The notes under the pieces are model-generated. The model saw only the letters and a program-made list of their open reading frames with translations. It searched no databases and was not told the origin of the DNA. A DNA stretch of 64,000 bases from an unicellular cyanobacterium SU2 (GTDB lineage: Bacteria > Cyanobacteriota > Cyanobacteriia > Cyanobacteriales > Microcystaceae), in NCBI GenBank assembly GCA_002110465.1, contig NEED01000023.1:145139-209138 (forward strand). Direction: 5' to 3'. Of the stretch, positions 17,508 to 25,930 are shown one piece after another (positions within the stretch are counted from its first letter, which is position 1; each line of letters begins with the position of its first letter). The position numbers and the translations under genes are program-made.

Positions 17508-20030
17508 TTAAGTAAGAATAACCTTCCATAAACCAATCCCTAACATTAACGTACATAAATGTTGAAAAAGTAAGGATTGAAAAGGGAATTTAGCAATCTT
17601 TTGGGTCAAAATAATTGATAAAAGTATACCAACGATTAAACAAGTTCCTTGTAAAAAAGCAATCACAGCCGGATGGGCAACAATCACAGGCCAACCTTCT
17701 CCTGAAGCCCCAAATGTAGCTAAGGTGAGGGGTAAAATTGTGCCAGCTTCTCCGAGCCCTAATTGCAAATAATAAGCCAAATTTCCGGCTAAGACTAAGG
17801 GTAAATAACCGTAGGCTAATTCCTTAAACGAGGGAATTTTGAGATTTGATTGAGACTGTAAAAAAATTCGCATCATTTGATGAAGAATGATTGGCAATAG
17901 GGCAGGCAAACTTAAGGCTAATACAGCTATTCCTAAATGGCTCCCAAATCGACTTAAATCCCCATAAATCCCCAGTTGCCCTTGAACCTGTGGTAAGCGA
18001 TGTAAAAAAACCGCATTTAATAACAGAAACAACAAAGCCACTTCATAACTTTGAGGCTGATGAGTAGTCCATAACTCAATCCCTGGTGGTCGCAAGTTAA
18101 ATTCCACCGAACGATGAGGACAAGCTTTAAGGCAAGTCATACATAAGACACAATCTCGATTATCTTCAAGTTGCGCTGGATGAGAATAGAGTGGACAGCC
18201 TGTGGTTTCTAACCCTTCTCCTTTTTGGGAACCCCCTTTATAGCATTGATAGGTGCTACACTCGGCTGAACAGGTTCCTTGTCGCGCTCGTAATTCTGTC
18301 ATTGATAGCTTGGCAAATAATCCATTCATCCCGCCAATGGGACATAGATAACGACACCAAAAACGACGTTCAAACATTGTTGAACAAATCATTGCACCGG
18401 CAGTAATCAAGAGTAACAAGCATGAAGAAAGATAGGCCGTATTTTTTAACTCCCAGAGTTCTTCCCACAACAAAATTAGGGTAAATAAACCGAATAAAAA
18501 CCAACCTCCCCAGGTTTCAGCCCCTTGACGCGGCCATTTTTTGAGTTTTCTGGGAAATAACCAAAGTGAAATTTTTTGGGTGACTTCTCCATAAATCATG
18601 AAAGGACAGACGGCACACCAAAGCCTTCCTACAAATGGAAATCCGACTAATACTAAAGGCCACCACCAAGCCCAAAAAAGATTTAGGGCAAAATTTTGCT
18701 CTCGTGTTTGCGGCCCCACAAAAAGAATAATATTAATTACGGCAAAGGCAGTCAGGGTAAAACCATAATTTAAACGGTCAGGATACCAGTGACTCCGCAA
18801 AAATTGCCGCAAACTTGGATAAGCATTCAGGAGATTGAGGCGAAATTGCTGTTTTTTGCTTTGTGATGGCCAGATAATTTCTTCAGTAATCTCTTGATAT
18901 CCTTGTAACTGAATAATCGCTCGTTCCACGAGATTTTCTAGTTCTCTCAAGTTATTAGGAAAATCGTAAGCTTGCAGTCTTCGCAGTGCTTCAGCACTCA
19001 GACCCACTTTGGCAATGCCCCTTCTGCGACAAATTAAACTGATGTAGTAATTCACCAAGTCCTCTATATCGGCTTTGCGAACCCGTAGCGGAGGGACTTT
19101 AATCACATTTTCCACCAATTCATCAATGTTGGGGAGCTTTTTCTCGGAAATGATGATGATTCTCCCTTGGGTCATTTTGGGACTCGTTTGCTCATCTCCT
19201 TGGCGACTGACGGGGTGATAGGTTTGTGTGGCCAGTACTTCAGCAATCGGTTGCCATAATTCAGGGGTCAATTCGTGTAGATTATTTAAGATAATCGTTC
19301 CTTTTCCTATGGCTTCGAGTAAGCTTAATTTTCCGCCGACTCGTCCGAATAATTCCGCCCCACTACTTTGTAATTGGGAACAATTGACTTGAATGATTGG
19401 CTCTCGACGAAAGGGAGAACTAAAATGGATTAAGGCCGCCAGATTGTCTTTTTGTAAGCCTGGTTCGCCAAAAATCAATACGGGTTGGCGATTATCTGCC
19501 ATTTTTTTGATCTGCGATCGCAATTTGACTCCATAGCGACTTTTGCCAATGACCCCTCGTTTCACTTTGGGAACTAAATAGGGACGTAAAATCGTCTGTC
19601 TTTCTTGTTCAAAACTTAAGGCGGATGACAGTTGTTTAACCTCTTTAGCCAGTTGTTGGGATATTGCTTGAGTAATTTCGGGATATTGCTTGAGCAAAGA
19701 CTGATAAGCTTCGATCTCAATCTTCCATAACTCGCACTTACTCCGGGTTTTGAGGGTGTCTGAAACAGATTGATCTAACATTAAGGCTCTCAAGTTAATC
19801 ACTGACCCTGGTAGTAAGCTCACCTCTGGCGTCATTGGCCCATCACTTTGAACTTGTCCAGATTTGAGAATATAGAGTCCATCGGGAGAAGTTCCTGCGA
19901 CTACTAGGGTTTGTCCCGTTTCAATGGTGATTAACTTCATCTCAAGCGCGATCGCCTCTAGTATTTCTGCGCTCAATACACTCAGGGGAGTACGTTCTTT
20001 TAGCCAGGTAAGCAAATCAAAAACCGCCAT
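17508..20030 (-). CDS. cNMP-binding / sigma54-type AAA / membrane polyferredoxin fusion
   Basis: About 840 residues from the ATG at 20030, with CCAAGG upstream; a TTG at 20078 would add 16. Three parts follow in order. First is a cyclic-nucleotide-binding-like beta barrel (about 1-130). Second is an AAA+ domain of the sigma54-activator class (about 160-395), with ELFGRVGG and PNNLRELENLVERAIIQ. Third is a membrane part like NapH/NosR with five to six hydrophobic segments. Cys motifs there are CAVCPF, CRYLCPIGG, a Cys-rich CSAECSTYQC, and a 4Fe-4S pair in CVLCMTCLKACP. Cyanobacteria lack sigma54, and the GAFTGA loop is deleted, so it is probably a ligand-gated membrane electron carrier, not an activator. 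Its partner is unknown. Confidence 0.85.
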   Translation of the reverse strand: MAVFDLLTWLKERTPLSVLSAEILEAIALEMKLITIETGQTLVVAGTSPDGLYILKSGQVQSDGPMTPEVSLLPGSVINLRALMLDQSVSDTLKTRSKCELWKIEIEAYQSLLKQYPEITQAISQQLAKEVKQLSSALSFEQERQTILRPYLVPKVKRGVIGKSRYGVKLRSQIKKMADNRQPVLIFGEPGLQKDNLAALIHFSSPFRREPIIQVNCSQLQSSGAELFGRVGGKLSLLEAIGKGTIILNNLHELTPELWQPIAEVLATQTYHPVSRQGDEQTSPKMTQGRIIIISEKKLPNIDELVENVIKVPPLRVRKADIEDLVNYYISLICRRRGIAKVGLSAEALRRLQAYDFPNNLRELENLVERAIIQLQGYQEITEEIIWPSQSKKQQFRLNLLNAYPSLRQFLRSHWYPDRLNYGFTLTAFAVINIILFVGPQTREQNFALNLFWAWWWPLVLVGFPFVGRLWCAVCPFMIYGEVTQKISLWLFPRKLKKWPRQGAETWGGWFLFGLFTLILLWEELWELKNTAYLSSCLLLLITAGAMICSTMFERRFWCRYLCPIGGMNGLFAKLSMTELRARQGTCSAECSTYQCYKGGSQKGEGLETTGCPLYSHPAQLEDNRDCVLCMTCLKACPHRSVEFNLRPPGIELWTTHQPQSYEVALLFLLLNAVFLHRLPQVQGQLGIYGDLSRFGSHLGIAVLALSLPALLPIILHQMMRIFLQSQSNLKIPSFKELAYGYLPLVLAGNLAYYLQLGLGEAGTILPLTLATFGASGEGWPVIVAHPAVIAFLQGTCLIVGILLSIILTQKIAKFPFQSLLFQHLCTLMLGIGLWKVILT

Positions 20031-20148
20031 CGCCAATAACCTTGGAATTTGCTTTAATTTTATCTGAGACCGTAGCAATGGGATTCAAAGTCAATATTCC
20101 TCAAGAAAATAAAATAAATGTTAATTTTTTTGTATTAAGGGATTTTGT

Positions 20149-20162
20149 GTAACATTTGATAC
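20149..20162. promoter_or_regulatory. Perfect NtcA site GTAN8TAC
   Basis: GTAACATTTGATAC fits the NtcA consensus exactly. A -10-like TATAGT follows at 20179-20184, only 16 bases away, so NtcA would cover the -35 region of gifA. That is the repressing arrangement known for gif genes, not the activating one (about 22 bases). It may also affect the divergent gene. Confidence 0.8.
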
Positions 20163-20241
20163 AGTTTTATGTGATATATATAGTAGAGAAGGTTAATCAC
20201 ATCAAACAACAAACTATAATAAGCAATCGGAGATCAGAACC

Positions 20242-20439
20242 ATGTCTACTCAACAACAAGCTCGTACCTTAATGATGCGTCATCATCAAATGATCAAGAA
20301 CCGTCAGCAGTCAATGCTTAATCGTGCTGCGGCTGAAATAGGAGTAGATGTAGCACAAGACTATTGGACAACCATTCAAGGAAAACCTTGTTCAAGTTTC
20401 CGGACTTCCTATGATCGCTCTCACGCAGCCATGAGCTAA
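20242..20439 (+). CDS. gifA: Glutamine synthetase inactivating factor IF7
   Basis: A 65-residue Arg/Gln-rich basic protein, the exact size of IF7. The start MSTQQQARTLMMRHHQ, the core LNRAAAEIG and the end SSFRTSYDRS match what I remember of Synechocystis GifA. IF7 binds glutamine synthetase type I through its Arg residues and blocks it when ammonium is plentiful. An NtcA site overlaps the promoter, so the gene should be repressed under nitrogen limitation and switched on by ammonium. The neighbour proA also uses glutamate, but lies on the other strand. Confidence 0.88.
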   Translation: MSTQQQARTLMMRHHQMIKNRQQSMLNRAAAEIGVDVAQDYWTTIQGKPCSSFRTSYDRSHAAMS

Positions 20440-20553
20440 TCTGAAGGTCTTTCAAATTAGTTCAAACCTCAAGGACACCTTAATTAGGGTCATTAGCCAT
20501 AACTTTGTTAGTGAGGGTTAAGGACTCAAAACAATTTTTAAAAGCCCTAATGA

Positions 20554-21813
20554 TTATTTTCCATTCCCCTGAACGACGTGTTTAAGGGTTGTGAACGTCT
20601 CCAAAGAAATCAAACCTCGATGGTGTCCTTTTTGATTAGAAACTCCTAGAAACAAGGATTCTCCCCGTTGAGGATTGCGCGAAAAACGAGGAGAAGCATT
20701 AATATACACCAACGCACTATCAACGTCCATAGCAAATTGGCGACTTTCTGGATAAGAATCTGTCACCAAACAATCCGTATGGCCACTACTATATTGATTA
20801 ATCCAACTAATTCCTTCAGATAAATCATTGACCACCTTAAAGGCGATGATTTTATCAAGATAGGGATTGCCCCATTCTGAGGATTTAACCGGCGTTAGAT
20901 GATCCGGAAACTCGGCTGATAACTCTCCATCACCCCTTAATTGAAACCCTTTTTCTCGTAGGATATTGAATAGCCGCACTAAAATAGAGGGATTTTGTAA
21001 AGGACTAATTAGGACTTTTTCAATAGCATTAACCGGATCGGGTTCACTCGCATGACTATCAAGAATAACCCATCGTACTAAATCTAAATCTACCGTAGGA
21101 GACCAATAAAGATAGCAATTTCCCATAGCTGACTTAAGGACGGGGGCTGTAGCTAAACGAGTTACTTGGTCTACAAGACTAGGGCGGCCATAGGGGATTA
21201 CTAAACTGAGATATTGATCCTGAGTCACTAAGTCTTGAATAGACGTTCCTTCCTCCCCTGACAGAACTTCTAAGCACCCCGTCGGTAATTTTGTTTCTTC
21301 GAGGGCGACTTGAAGAATATTAGCAATGACAGCATTAGAATGGGTAGATGAGCCACAGCCACGTAGAATTAGGCTATTGCCTGTTTTAAGACAGAAACCG
21401 GCCGCGATCGCCCCCAACTCAGGAAAGGTTTCGTAAATTAAAGCGATAACACCTAAAGGCATTAATTGGCAATAGGTTTGAGATGCACTTAGAGGATAAG
21501 GAGCATGAAAAACTCGTTGAATAGGATCAGGGACTTCAGCTAATCGCTCTAATATATTGACCACCTGATGGAGACGCTCAGGAGTCAATTTGAGCCACTC
21601 AATCAAAAGATCAGGAACAGCCATTTCCCGACTCATTTCGAGATCGAGCGTGTTAGCCTCTAAAATGTCATCAAAGGCATGGTTGATTCCTTGAGCCATA
21701 GCGCGGATGCCTTGGCTACGATGGCTACTATCACTTGTTTCTAAGGCAAGGAAGGCATTATAAGCCCTTTGAACGGAGGTGAGTAGCAGGTTAGGAGAGC
21801 TTTCTATTACCAT
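20554..21813 (-). CDS. proA: Glutamate-5-semialdehyde dehydrogenase ProA
   Basis: A 419-residue aldehyde-dehydrogenase-fold enzyme that reduces gamma-glutamyl phosphate with NADPH in proline synthesis. Family features are PLGVIALIYETFPE near residue 118, LRGCGSSTHSN near 149, a probable catalytic Cys in GNCYLYW, and NASPRFS near the C-terminus. Length is normal. It starts 10 bases after the stop of the gene at 21824-22312, so the two may share a transcript. Confidence 0.92.
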   Translation of the reverse strand: MVIESSPNLLLTSVQRAYNAFLALETSDSSHRSQGIRAMAQGINHAFDDILEANTLDLEMSREMAVPDLLIEWLKLTPERLHQVVNILERLAEVPDPIQRVFHAPYPLSASQTYCQLMPLGVIALIYETFPELGAIAAGFCLKTGNSLILRGCGSSTHSNAVIANILQVALEETKLPTGCLEVLSGEEGTSIQDLVTQDQYLSLVIPYGRPSLVDQVTRLATAPVLKSAMGNCYLYWSPTVDLDLVRWVILDSHASEPDPVNAIEKVLISPLQNPSILVRLFNILREKGFQLRGDGELSAEFPDHLTPVKSSEWGNPYLDKIIAFKVVNDLSEGISWINQYSSGHTDCLVTDSYPESRQFAMDVDSALVYINASPRFSRNPQRGESLFLGVSNQKGHHRGLISLETFTTLKHVVQGNGK

Positions 21814-21823
21814 AGCTTTTGTG

Positions 21824-22312
21824 TCAACGCCGATAGGCTAACCAAAAAATCATTGCCGATAAAATAACCAGTAGTCCCGTAAGGGTTATCCAAATTATGA
21901 TACTGAGGCTGGCCGATGATCGCAATGCTAACAACAGCCATCCAATCAGGAGAACCACAATCATGCCTGACATCATCGGCAAATAACCGTCTCCTAAGTT
22001 AGGTCGAACTACCATCCATCGATAACCTGTCCAACGCCAAGACCGCTTATAAGGATAACTTGATGATAACTGTTCGATGGTCTGTCCGTTTTCTTCAACG
22101 ACAAATATTTGCTGACACCGATCACAGCCAAAGGCTTCGGTGAGGACAATTGGTAATAGACGACCTCGTCGCCGACAGGGACAAGGATAGTCATTACTTA
22201 AATCTATTTTTACAGGCTTTTGAGGTCGCACAAGTGTCAGTTTAGTCGATCCAAAATTAGCTCTATATAGTATAGTCTCTAATTCCCGACTACCGAATCG
22301 TAGCTTAATCAA
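21824..22312 (-). CDS. Zinc-ribbon membrane protein, cyanobacterial hypothetical
   Basis: A 162-residue protein. Residues 43-72 carry a CPC and CDRC pair that looks like a zinc ribbon. Two hydrophobic segments fill residues 112-160 and end in a short basic tail. The soluble part would lie in the cytoplasm. Function unknown; conserved size and shape resemble uncharacterised cyanobacterial proteins. It is just upstream of proA on the same strand. Confidence 0.7.
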   Translation of the reverse strand: MIKLRFGSRELETILYRANFGSTKLTLVRPQKPVKIDLSNDYPCPCRRRGRLLPIVLTEAFGCDRCQQIFVVEENGQTIEQLSSSYPYKRSWRWTGYRWMVVRPNLGDGYLPMMSGMIVVLLIGWLLLALRSSASLSIIIWITLTGLLVILSAMIFWLAYRR

Positions 22313-22419
22313 TCTCTTTCCCCTTCCTCGACCTTGAGGCTAAAGTTAACGGCTACTCCTAATCCTAGAAGCCTAATATCCATTAGCCAGGGATTTGAAT
22401 AATTTCTCAAACTTTCTAA

Positions 22420-22491
22420 AGCGGGTAACGCGATTCGAACGCGCGACATTCACCTTGGCAAGGTGACGCTCTACCGCTGAGCTATACCCGC
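22420..22491 (-). tRNA. tRNA-Gly(GCC)
   Basis: A full cloverleaf reads on the minus strand. The acceptor GCGGGTA pairs with TACCCGC, the D arm has AGCTCAGCGGTAGAGC, the anticodon stem-loop is CACCTTGCCAAGGTG with anticodon GCC, and the T arm is GCGCGTTCGAATCGCGT. The discriminator is T and CCA is not encoded. Confidence 0.96.
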
Positions 22492-22601
22492 GCTTTTTTT
22501 ATCATTCTCCTTATTATTTCATAAAGATCTGAAACTTGTCAACTATCTTGAACCGTCTTTACACTACTAATAAGGATAAGGATCTAATTGAGGGGGTTTC
22601 T

Positions 22602-22820
22602 ATGGGAGTATGGATAACAACTGTTTGTATTCTGTTCGTTTTATTCCAACTGTTTGAGTGGCTCAAAGGGTTTATGTTGCCTTTGCCTATTTACGTTTTA
22701 GCTGGAGCTTTTTTAGCGATCGCCTCTAATTATGAAAAGGGACTGGGTGCATTACTCAAACCAAATGGGTTTACTGCTCAACCTTTACACAATAATCCAG
22801 AAAACTCCCCCAACGACTGA
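22602..22820 (+). CDS. Small membrane protein, hypothetical
   Basis: About 72 residues from the ATG at 22602, which has GAGGGGG 6-12 bases upstream; an upstream TTG at 22536 is less likely. There are two hydrophobic segments (roughly residues 4-22 and 28-48) and a polar tail. Function unknown. Confidence 0.6.
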   Translation: MGVWITTVCILFVLFQLFEWLKGFMLPLPIYVLAGAFLAIASNYEKGLGALLKPNGFTAQPLHNNPENSPND

Positions 22821-22825
22821 TAACT

Positions 22826-22871
22826 GTAAAACTCCCCCGTTAAGATGGCTTTTGGCCTTTGACGGAGGAGT
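22826..22871 (-). terminator. Bidirectional terminator-like hairpin after prk
   Basis: ACTCCCCCGT and ACGGAGGAGT (22831-22840, 22862-22871) pair across a loop. On the minus strand the stem is followed by TTTTAC. It lies between the convergent ends of prk and the small gene upstream. Confidence 0.6.
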
Positions 22872-22897
22872 CTAGACGTTATTTTTTGACGCTAGCG

Positions 22898-23896
22898 TTA
22901 TACTTGGGCAGCAACTTTCCCAGTAGCCGTTATTTTTTCGTAGGTTTCTCTCATTTTGAGTCCTACTAACACTTGGAACAAACCTGTTCCATTGTTAGAA
23001 CCAGGATAATCTTTGTGTTGAAGTAACAATTCTGTCATTTCGCCATAGTATTTGGTTCCTGTTTTACTCAGATGGCTTTCAATATAAATCATTTCTTCAA
23101 GATTATCGAATTGACCATCCATTTCTAACATAGAGACTTCATTCCCCATAAAGTTGTCGGGGCCGTAGTACATCTTAATCCCTGGATAGGCACAAGTAAG
23201 TTTACGACCACAAGGACGCCAGTCAATGGTAGACCCTTCGTCAAATAAATAGGCAGGTTCAAAGTGAGAAATTCCTTCTTTCTCAATTAAGCGTACCCGT
23301 AAGAGCTTACTTTCATGATCTTCGATCAATTGAGTGGGTAACACTTGGATGACGACATCTGCGTATTGTTTCTGGGGTTCAATATAAGCCGAGAAGTCAG
23401 GCTTTCTAGCATTGATCGAAGCCAGTACATCTTCGTAGGTGTGTCCCCGTTCAGCCATATCTCGCTGAATTTTCCAGTTGATTTTAACTTCGTCGCTAAT
23501 ATCTAGATATACGCTAAAGTCAATTAACTCACGAACTCGCTCGTCATACAGAGGATGTAACCCTTCAATAACAACCACCTTATTCGGTTCTACCCGTTCT
23601 GGTGGATCAATCATTCCTGTTTCATGATTGTAAATTGGTTTGTCAATAGCTTGACCTGACTTAAGAGCTTTAATTTGCTCATACATGAGATCGAAGTTAT
23701 TAGCCTTGGGGTTTAAGGCTGTGACTCCAGCCTTTTTTCTCCCTTGACGATCAAGACTATGGTAGTCATCTAGACAGATGACTGTCATAAATTCTTCGCC
23801 AAATAAGTCAGTTAAACGACGTAAAAAAGTTGATTTACCGCAGCCGGAATCTCCGGCGACCCCAATAAGAACCACGTGGTCTAGCTGAGTGGTCAT
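22898..23896 (-). CDS. prk: Phosphoribulokinase
   Basis: A 332-residue Calvin-cycle kinase that makes ribulose 1,5-bisphosphate from ribulose 5-phosphate and ATP. The start is taken as the ATG at 23896 with GAGGGAAC upstream; a TTG at 23914 would add six residues. With this start the P-loop GDSGCGKST holds Cys19, and Cys41 lies in VICLDDYH. These are the cysteine pair that gives thioredoxin control and CP12 binding in plants and cyanobacteria. Length is normal. Upstream is a gene-free stretch of 650 bp that separates it from the clock genes. Confidence 0.95.
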   Translation of the reverse strand: MTTQLDHVVLIGVAGDSGCGKSTFLRRLTDLFGEEFMTVICLDDYHSLDRQGRKKAGVTALNPKANNFDLMYEQIKALKSGQAIDKPIYNHETGMIDPPERVEPNKVVVIEGLHPLYDERVRELIDFSVYLDISDEVKINWKIQRDMAERGHTYEDVLASINARKPDFSAYIEPQKQYADVVIQVLPTQLIEDHESKLLRVRLIEKEGISHFEPAYLFDEGSTIDWRPCGRKLTCAYPGIKMYYGPDNFMGNEVSMLEMDGQFDNLEEMIYIESHLSKTGTKYYGEMTELLLQHKDYPGSNNGTGLFQVLVGLKMRETYEKITATGKVAAQV

Positions 23897-24549
23897 AGTT
23901 CCCTCTAAATGCAAAACACCAATTTTTAATCTGGTTTAGTTACTATTTAATTAAATGCTTCAACCAGTGAAGCCTTAATTTTCGAGCCTTGCGTTACTCC
24001 TTTAATAGGGTTAAGCTCTTGTCTCTTGGTTGATGATAACCTTAATTGAGACAAAATTCCTAATAAAAAGTCTCTTGTTCTCACAAGGCTTTGGCAAGTT
24101 CGAGTAAGTTGAGTATTTGATAGTGAACTACCGAAGGCTAAAATCTAAGATTACAACATTCGATTTTCTACCTAAAGGGTGGGGTTTTGTGAGAAGAAAC
24201 ACAATAAACCTTACACTCTAAACAATAGGCCAGTCCCTCGTTCTCAAGGGAAGAACACGGTTGTCTCAAAGGGCTTTGCTTTATCTGTGTTTAGCTTGAT
24301 TTCCCCTATTTAATCGCCGTGTCAAGATGGTTGATCGTATCTCAAGCACTGCTAACAATTAATCCCAACGTTGACTTTAGACAACGCAAGGCTTGTGCGA
24401 GCAGGTCTAAATACTGACTATGGATTTTACCAGAATGGTATTCCTCTTCACAAGACTTTTGTTTGAAAGAATCAATGAGAACAAATGTTCAGTTTGCTAT
24501 GGTAAGATAGTCAGGATTTATTACCTAAAGGTTAGGTTGTTCAACAAAA
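23897..24549. other. Gene-free stretch between prk and kaiA3
   Basis: No coding frame of useful size or known RNA motif is seen. It must hold the divergent promoters of prk and kaiA3. Both neighbours are likely diel-regulated, so a shared control region is possible. Confidence 0.6.
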
Positions 24550-25455
24550 ATGGAACAGAGTTCCTGTAGCATTCTTTTAGTAGAAGATAAATTAGACAAC
24601 ATTGAGTTGTTACAGAAGCTTTTAGCCCAAGCTCAACATAGTTCCTTGGCTCAAGGATTGACATTTCCGGTTACTTGTGTCAGCAGTCTCGACCAAGCCA
24701 TAACAGTCCTGACTAAATTGGAAAATGGGTTTGATCTGATTCTCCTCAACTTAGATTTACCTGATAGTCAAGGAATAAATACCCTAGTCAAAATACGAGA
24801 ACAATTGGCTAATATTCCCATTATTGTGGAGACTAACCAGGAAAATGAAACACTAATTGTTGAATCATTTCAGTTGGGGGCTGATGGGTATTTGCAAATT
24901 TCAACCCTTGACAGTAACTTATTAATCTATGAACTTCGCTTAGCGATTGAAAGACAGTATTATCGAACTAAATTAGCTCAACAACAACAACAGCAGCAAC
25001 AAATCAGAGAATTTGCTGAATTGGAATCCTGGGGAAATTTTAGGCACAAAACAGGGATTACAGCAAGAATGTTTGGCTCAGAGAGCTTGAAGGAAAGTTT
25101 GCCCGATATTTTTCTCGAATTTTCTCGAACCTATGGAAATTTACTTGACCTTGCCTTAGAACAACGAGCGTTCAAAGTGGATCATCATGTATCAGAACAA
25201 TTGAGAGCATTAGCTGATAAATTGGGATTTGTAAAAGCAAGTCCTAGAGATGCCATAGAAATTCACACTAAGATTCTGAAAGACAAAAATAAAGATGTTC
25301 CTCTTGCTAAAGCGCAAGCTTATGTATCCGAAGGAAGACTGATGATTTTGGAACTTATGGGCTATTTGGCTTCATTTTATCGAAAATATTATATTGGATT
25401 GAGCAATATTAATCTCTCTTCCCAGCAGCGAACTTTTCCCAAGAATTATGAGTAA
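24550..25455 (+). CDS. kaiA3: KaiA3-type clock protein: pseudo-receiver plus KaiA C-terminal domain
   Basis: A 301-residue protein. Residues 1-125 have a response-regulator receiver fold (ILLVEDKLDN, then DLILLNLDLPD and LGADGYL). Residues 137-146 are a Gln-rich linker and residues about 150-295 match the KaiA C-terminal helical domain. The phosphoacceptor Asp is Asn67 and the conserved Lys after GADGYL is missing, so the receiver should not be phosphorylated. Classical KaiA has a different N-terminus. From memory, KaiA3 of Synechocystis (Sll0485) has this chimeric make-up and promotes KaiC3 phosphorylation. Its end overlaps kaiB3 by 8 bases. Confidence 0.85.
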   Translation: MEQSSCSILLVEDKLDNIELLQKLLAQAQHSSLAQGLTFPVTCVSSLDQAITVLTKLENGFDLILLNLDLPDSQGINTLVKIREQLANIPIIVETNQENETLIVESFQLGADGYLQISTLDSNLLIYELRLAIERQYYRTKLAQQQQQQQQIREFAELESWGNFRHKTGITARMFGSESLKESLPDIFLEFSRTYGNLLDLALEQRAFKVDHHVSEQLRALADKLGFVKASPRDAIEIHTKILKDKNKDVPLAKAQAYVSEGRLMILELMGYLASFYRKYYIGLSNINLSSQQRTFPKNYE

Positions 25456-25738
25456 ACATCTTCTACTTAAATTGTATATAACCGGAAACACAGCCAACTC
25501 TCAACGGGCGATCGCTAACCTGTTGCGACTGTGTCATGAGGAACTCAACGATCAGTACAGTGTTGAAATTATTGATGTTCTAGAACAACCCCAGGAAGCT
25601 GAAAAGGCTAAAGTCCTCGTTACTCCTACTTTAGTTAAAGAGCTACCTCCTCCTATCCAACGAATTATTGGAGACTTGTCTAATACCAAAAAAGTCTTAT
25701 TTGGCTTAGATTTAATCGACGAAAGTCTTAAGTCCTAA
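25448..25738 (+). CDS. kaiB3: KaiB3-type clock protein
   Basis: A 96-residue thioredoxin-like fold-switching protein with the family core LYITGNTANSQRAIANL, then IIDVLEQPQEAE, TPTLVKELPPP and RIIGDLSNT. Standard clock KaiB has LYVAGNTPNSVRAL and 102-108 residues, so this one belongs to the divergent KaiB2/KaiB3 branch. The acidic C-terminal tail of standard KaiB is shortened. In the clock, KaiB binds KaiC at night and sequesters KaiA. Start overlaps kaiA3, so the two are translationally coupled. Confidence 0.87.
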   Translation: MSKHLLLKLYITGNTANSQRAIANLLRLCHEELNDQYSVEIIDVLEQPQEAEKAKVLVTPTLVKELPPPIQRIIGDLSNTKKVLFGLDLIDESLKS

Positions 25739-25930
25739 TAAATTTATTCACAAATTGGTAAAGGGACATAGGGGGAAGTTTTTAATTTGTGACGTGATGA
25801 GAGACTGATATACTAAAAAGCCTAATGCTCTAACCTGATTGGCAATATTACCAACAAACAGGCACAATAAATATCGGACAATTTACCATTACCATTACTT
25901 ACCACTGACTGACCAACAATTAAGTAGCTG

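Noticed and set aside
17508..20030. A sigma54-dependent transcription activator
   Set aside because: No GAFTGA loop, poor P-loop, no DNA-binding tail, and a membrane Fe-S part instead.
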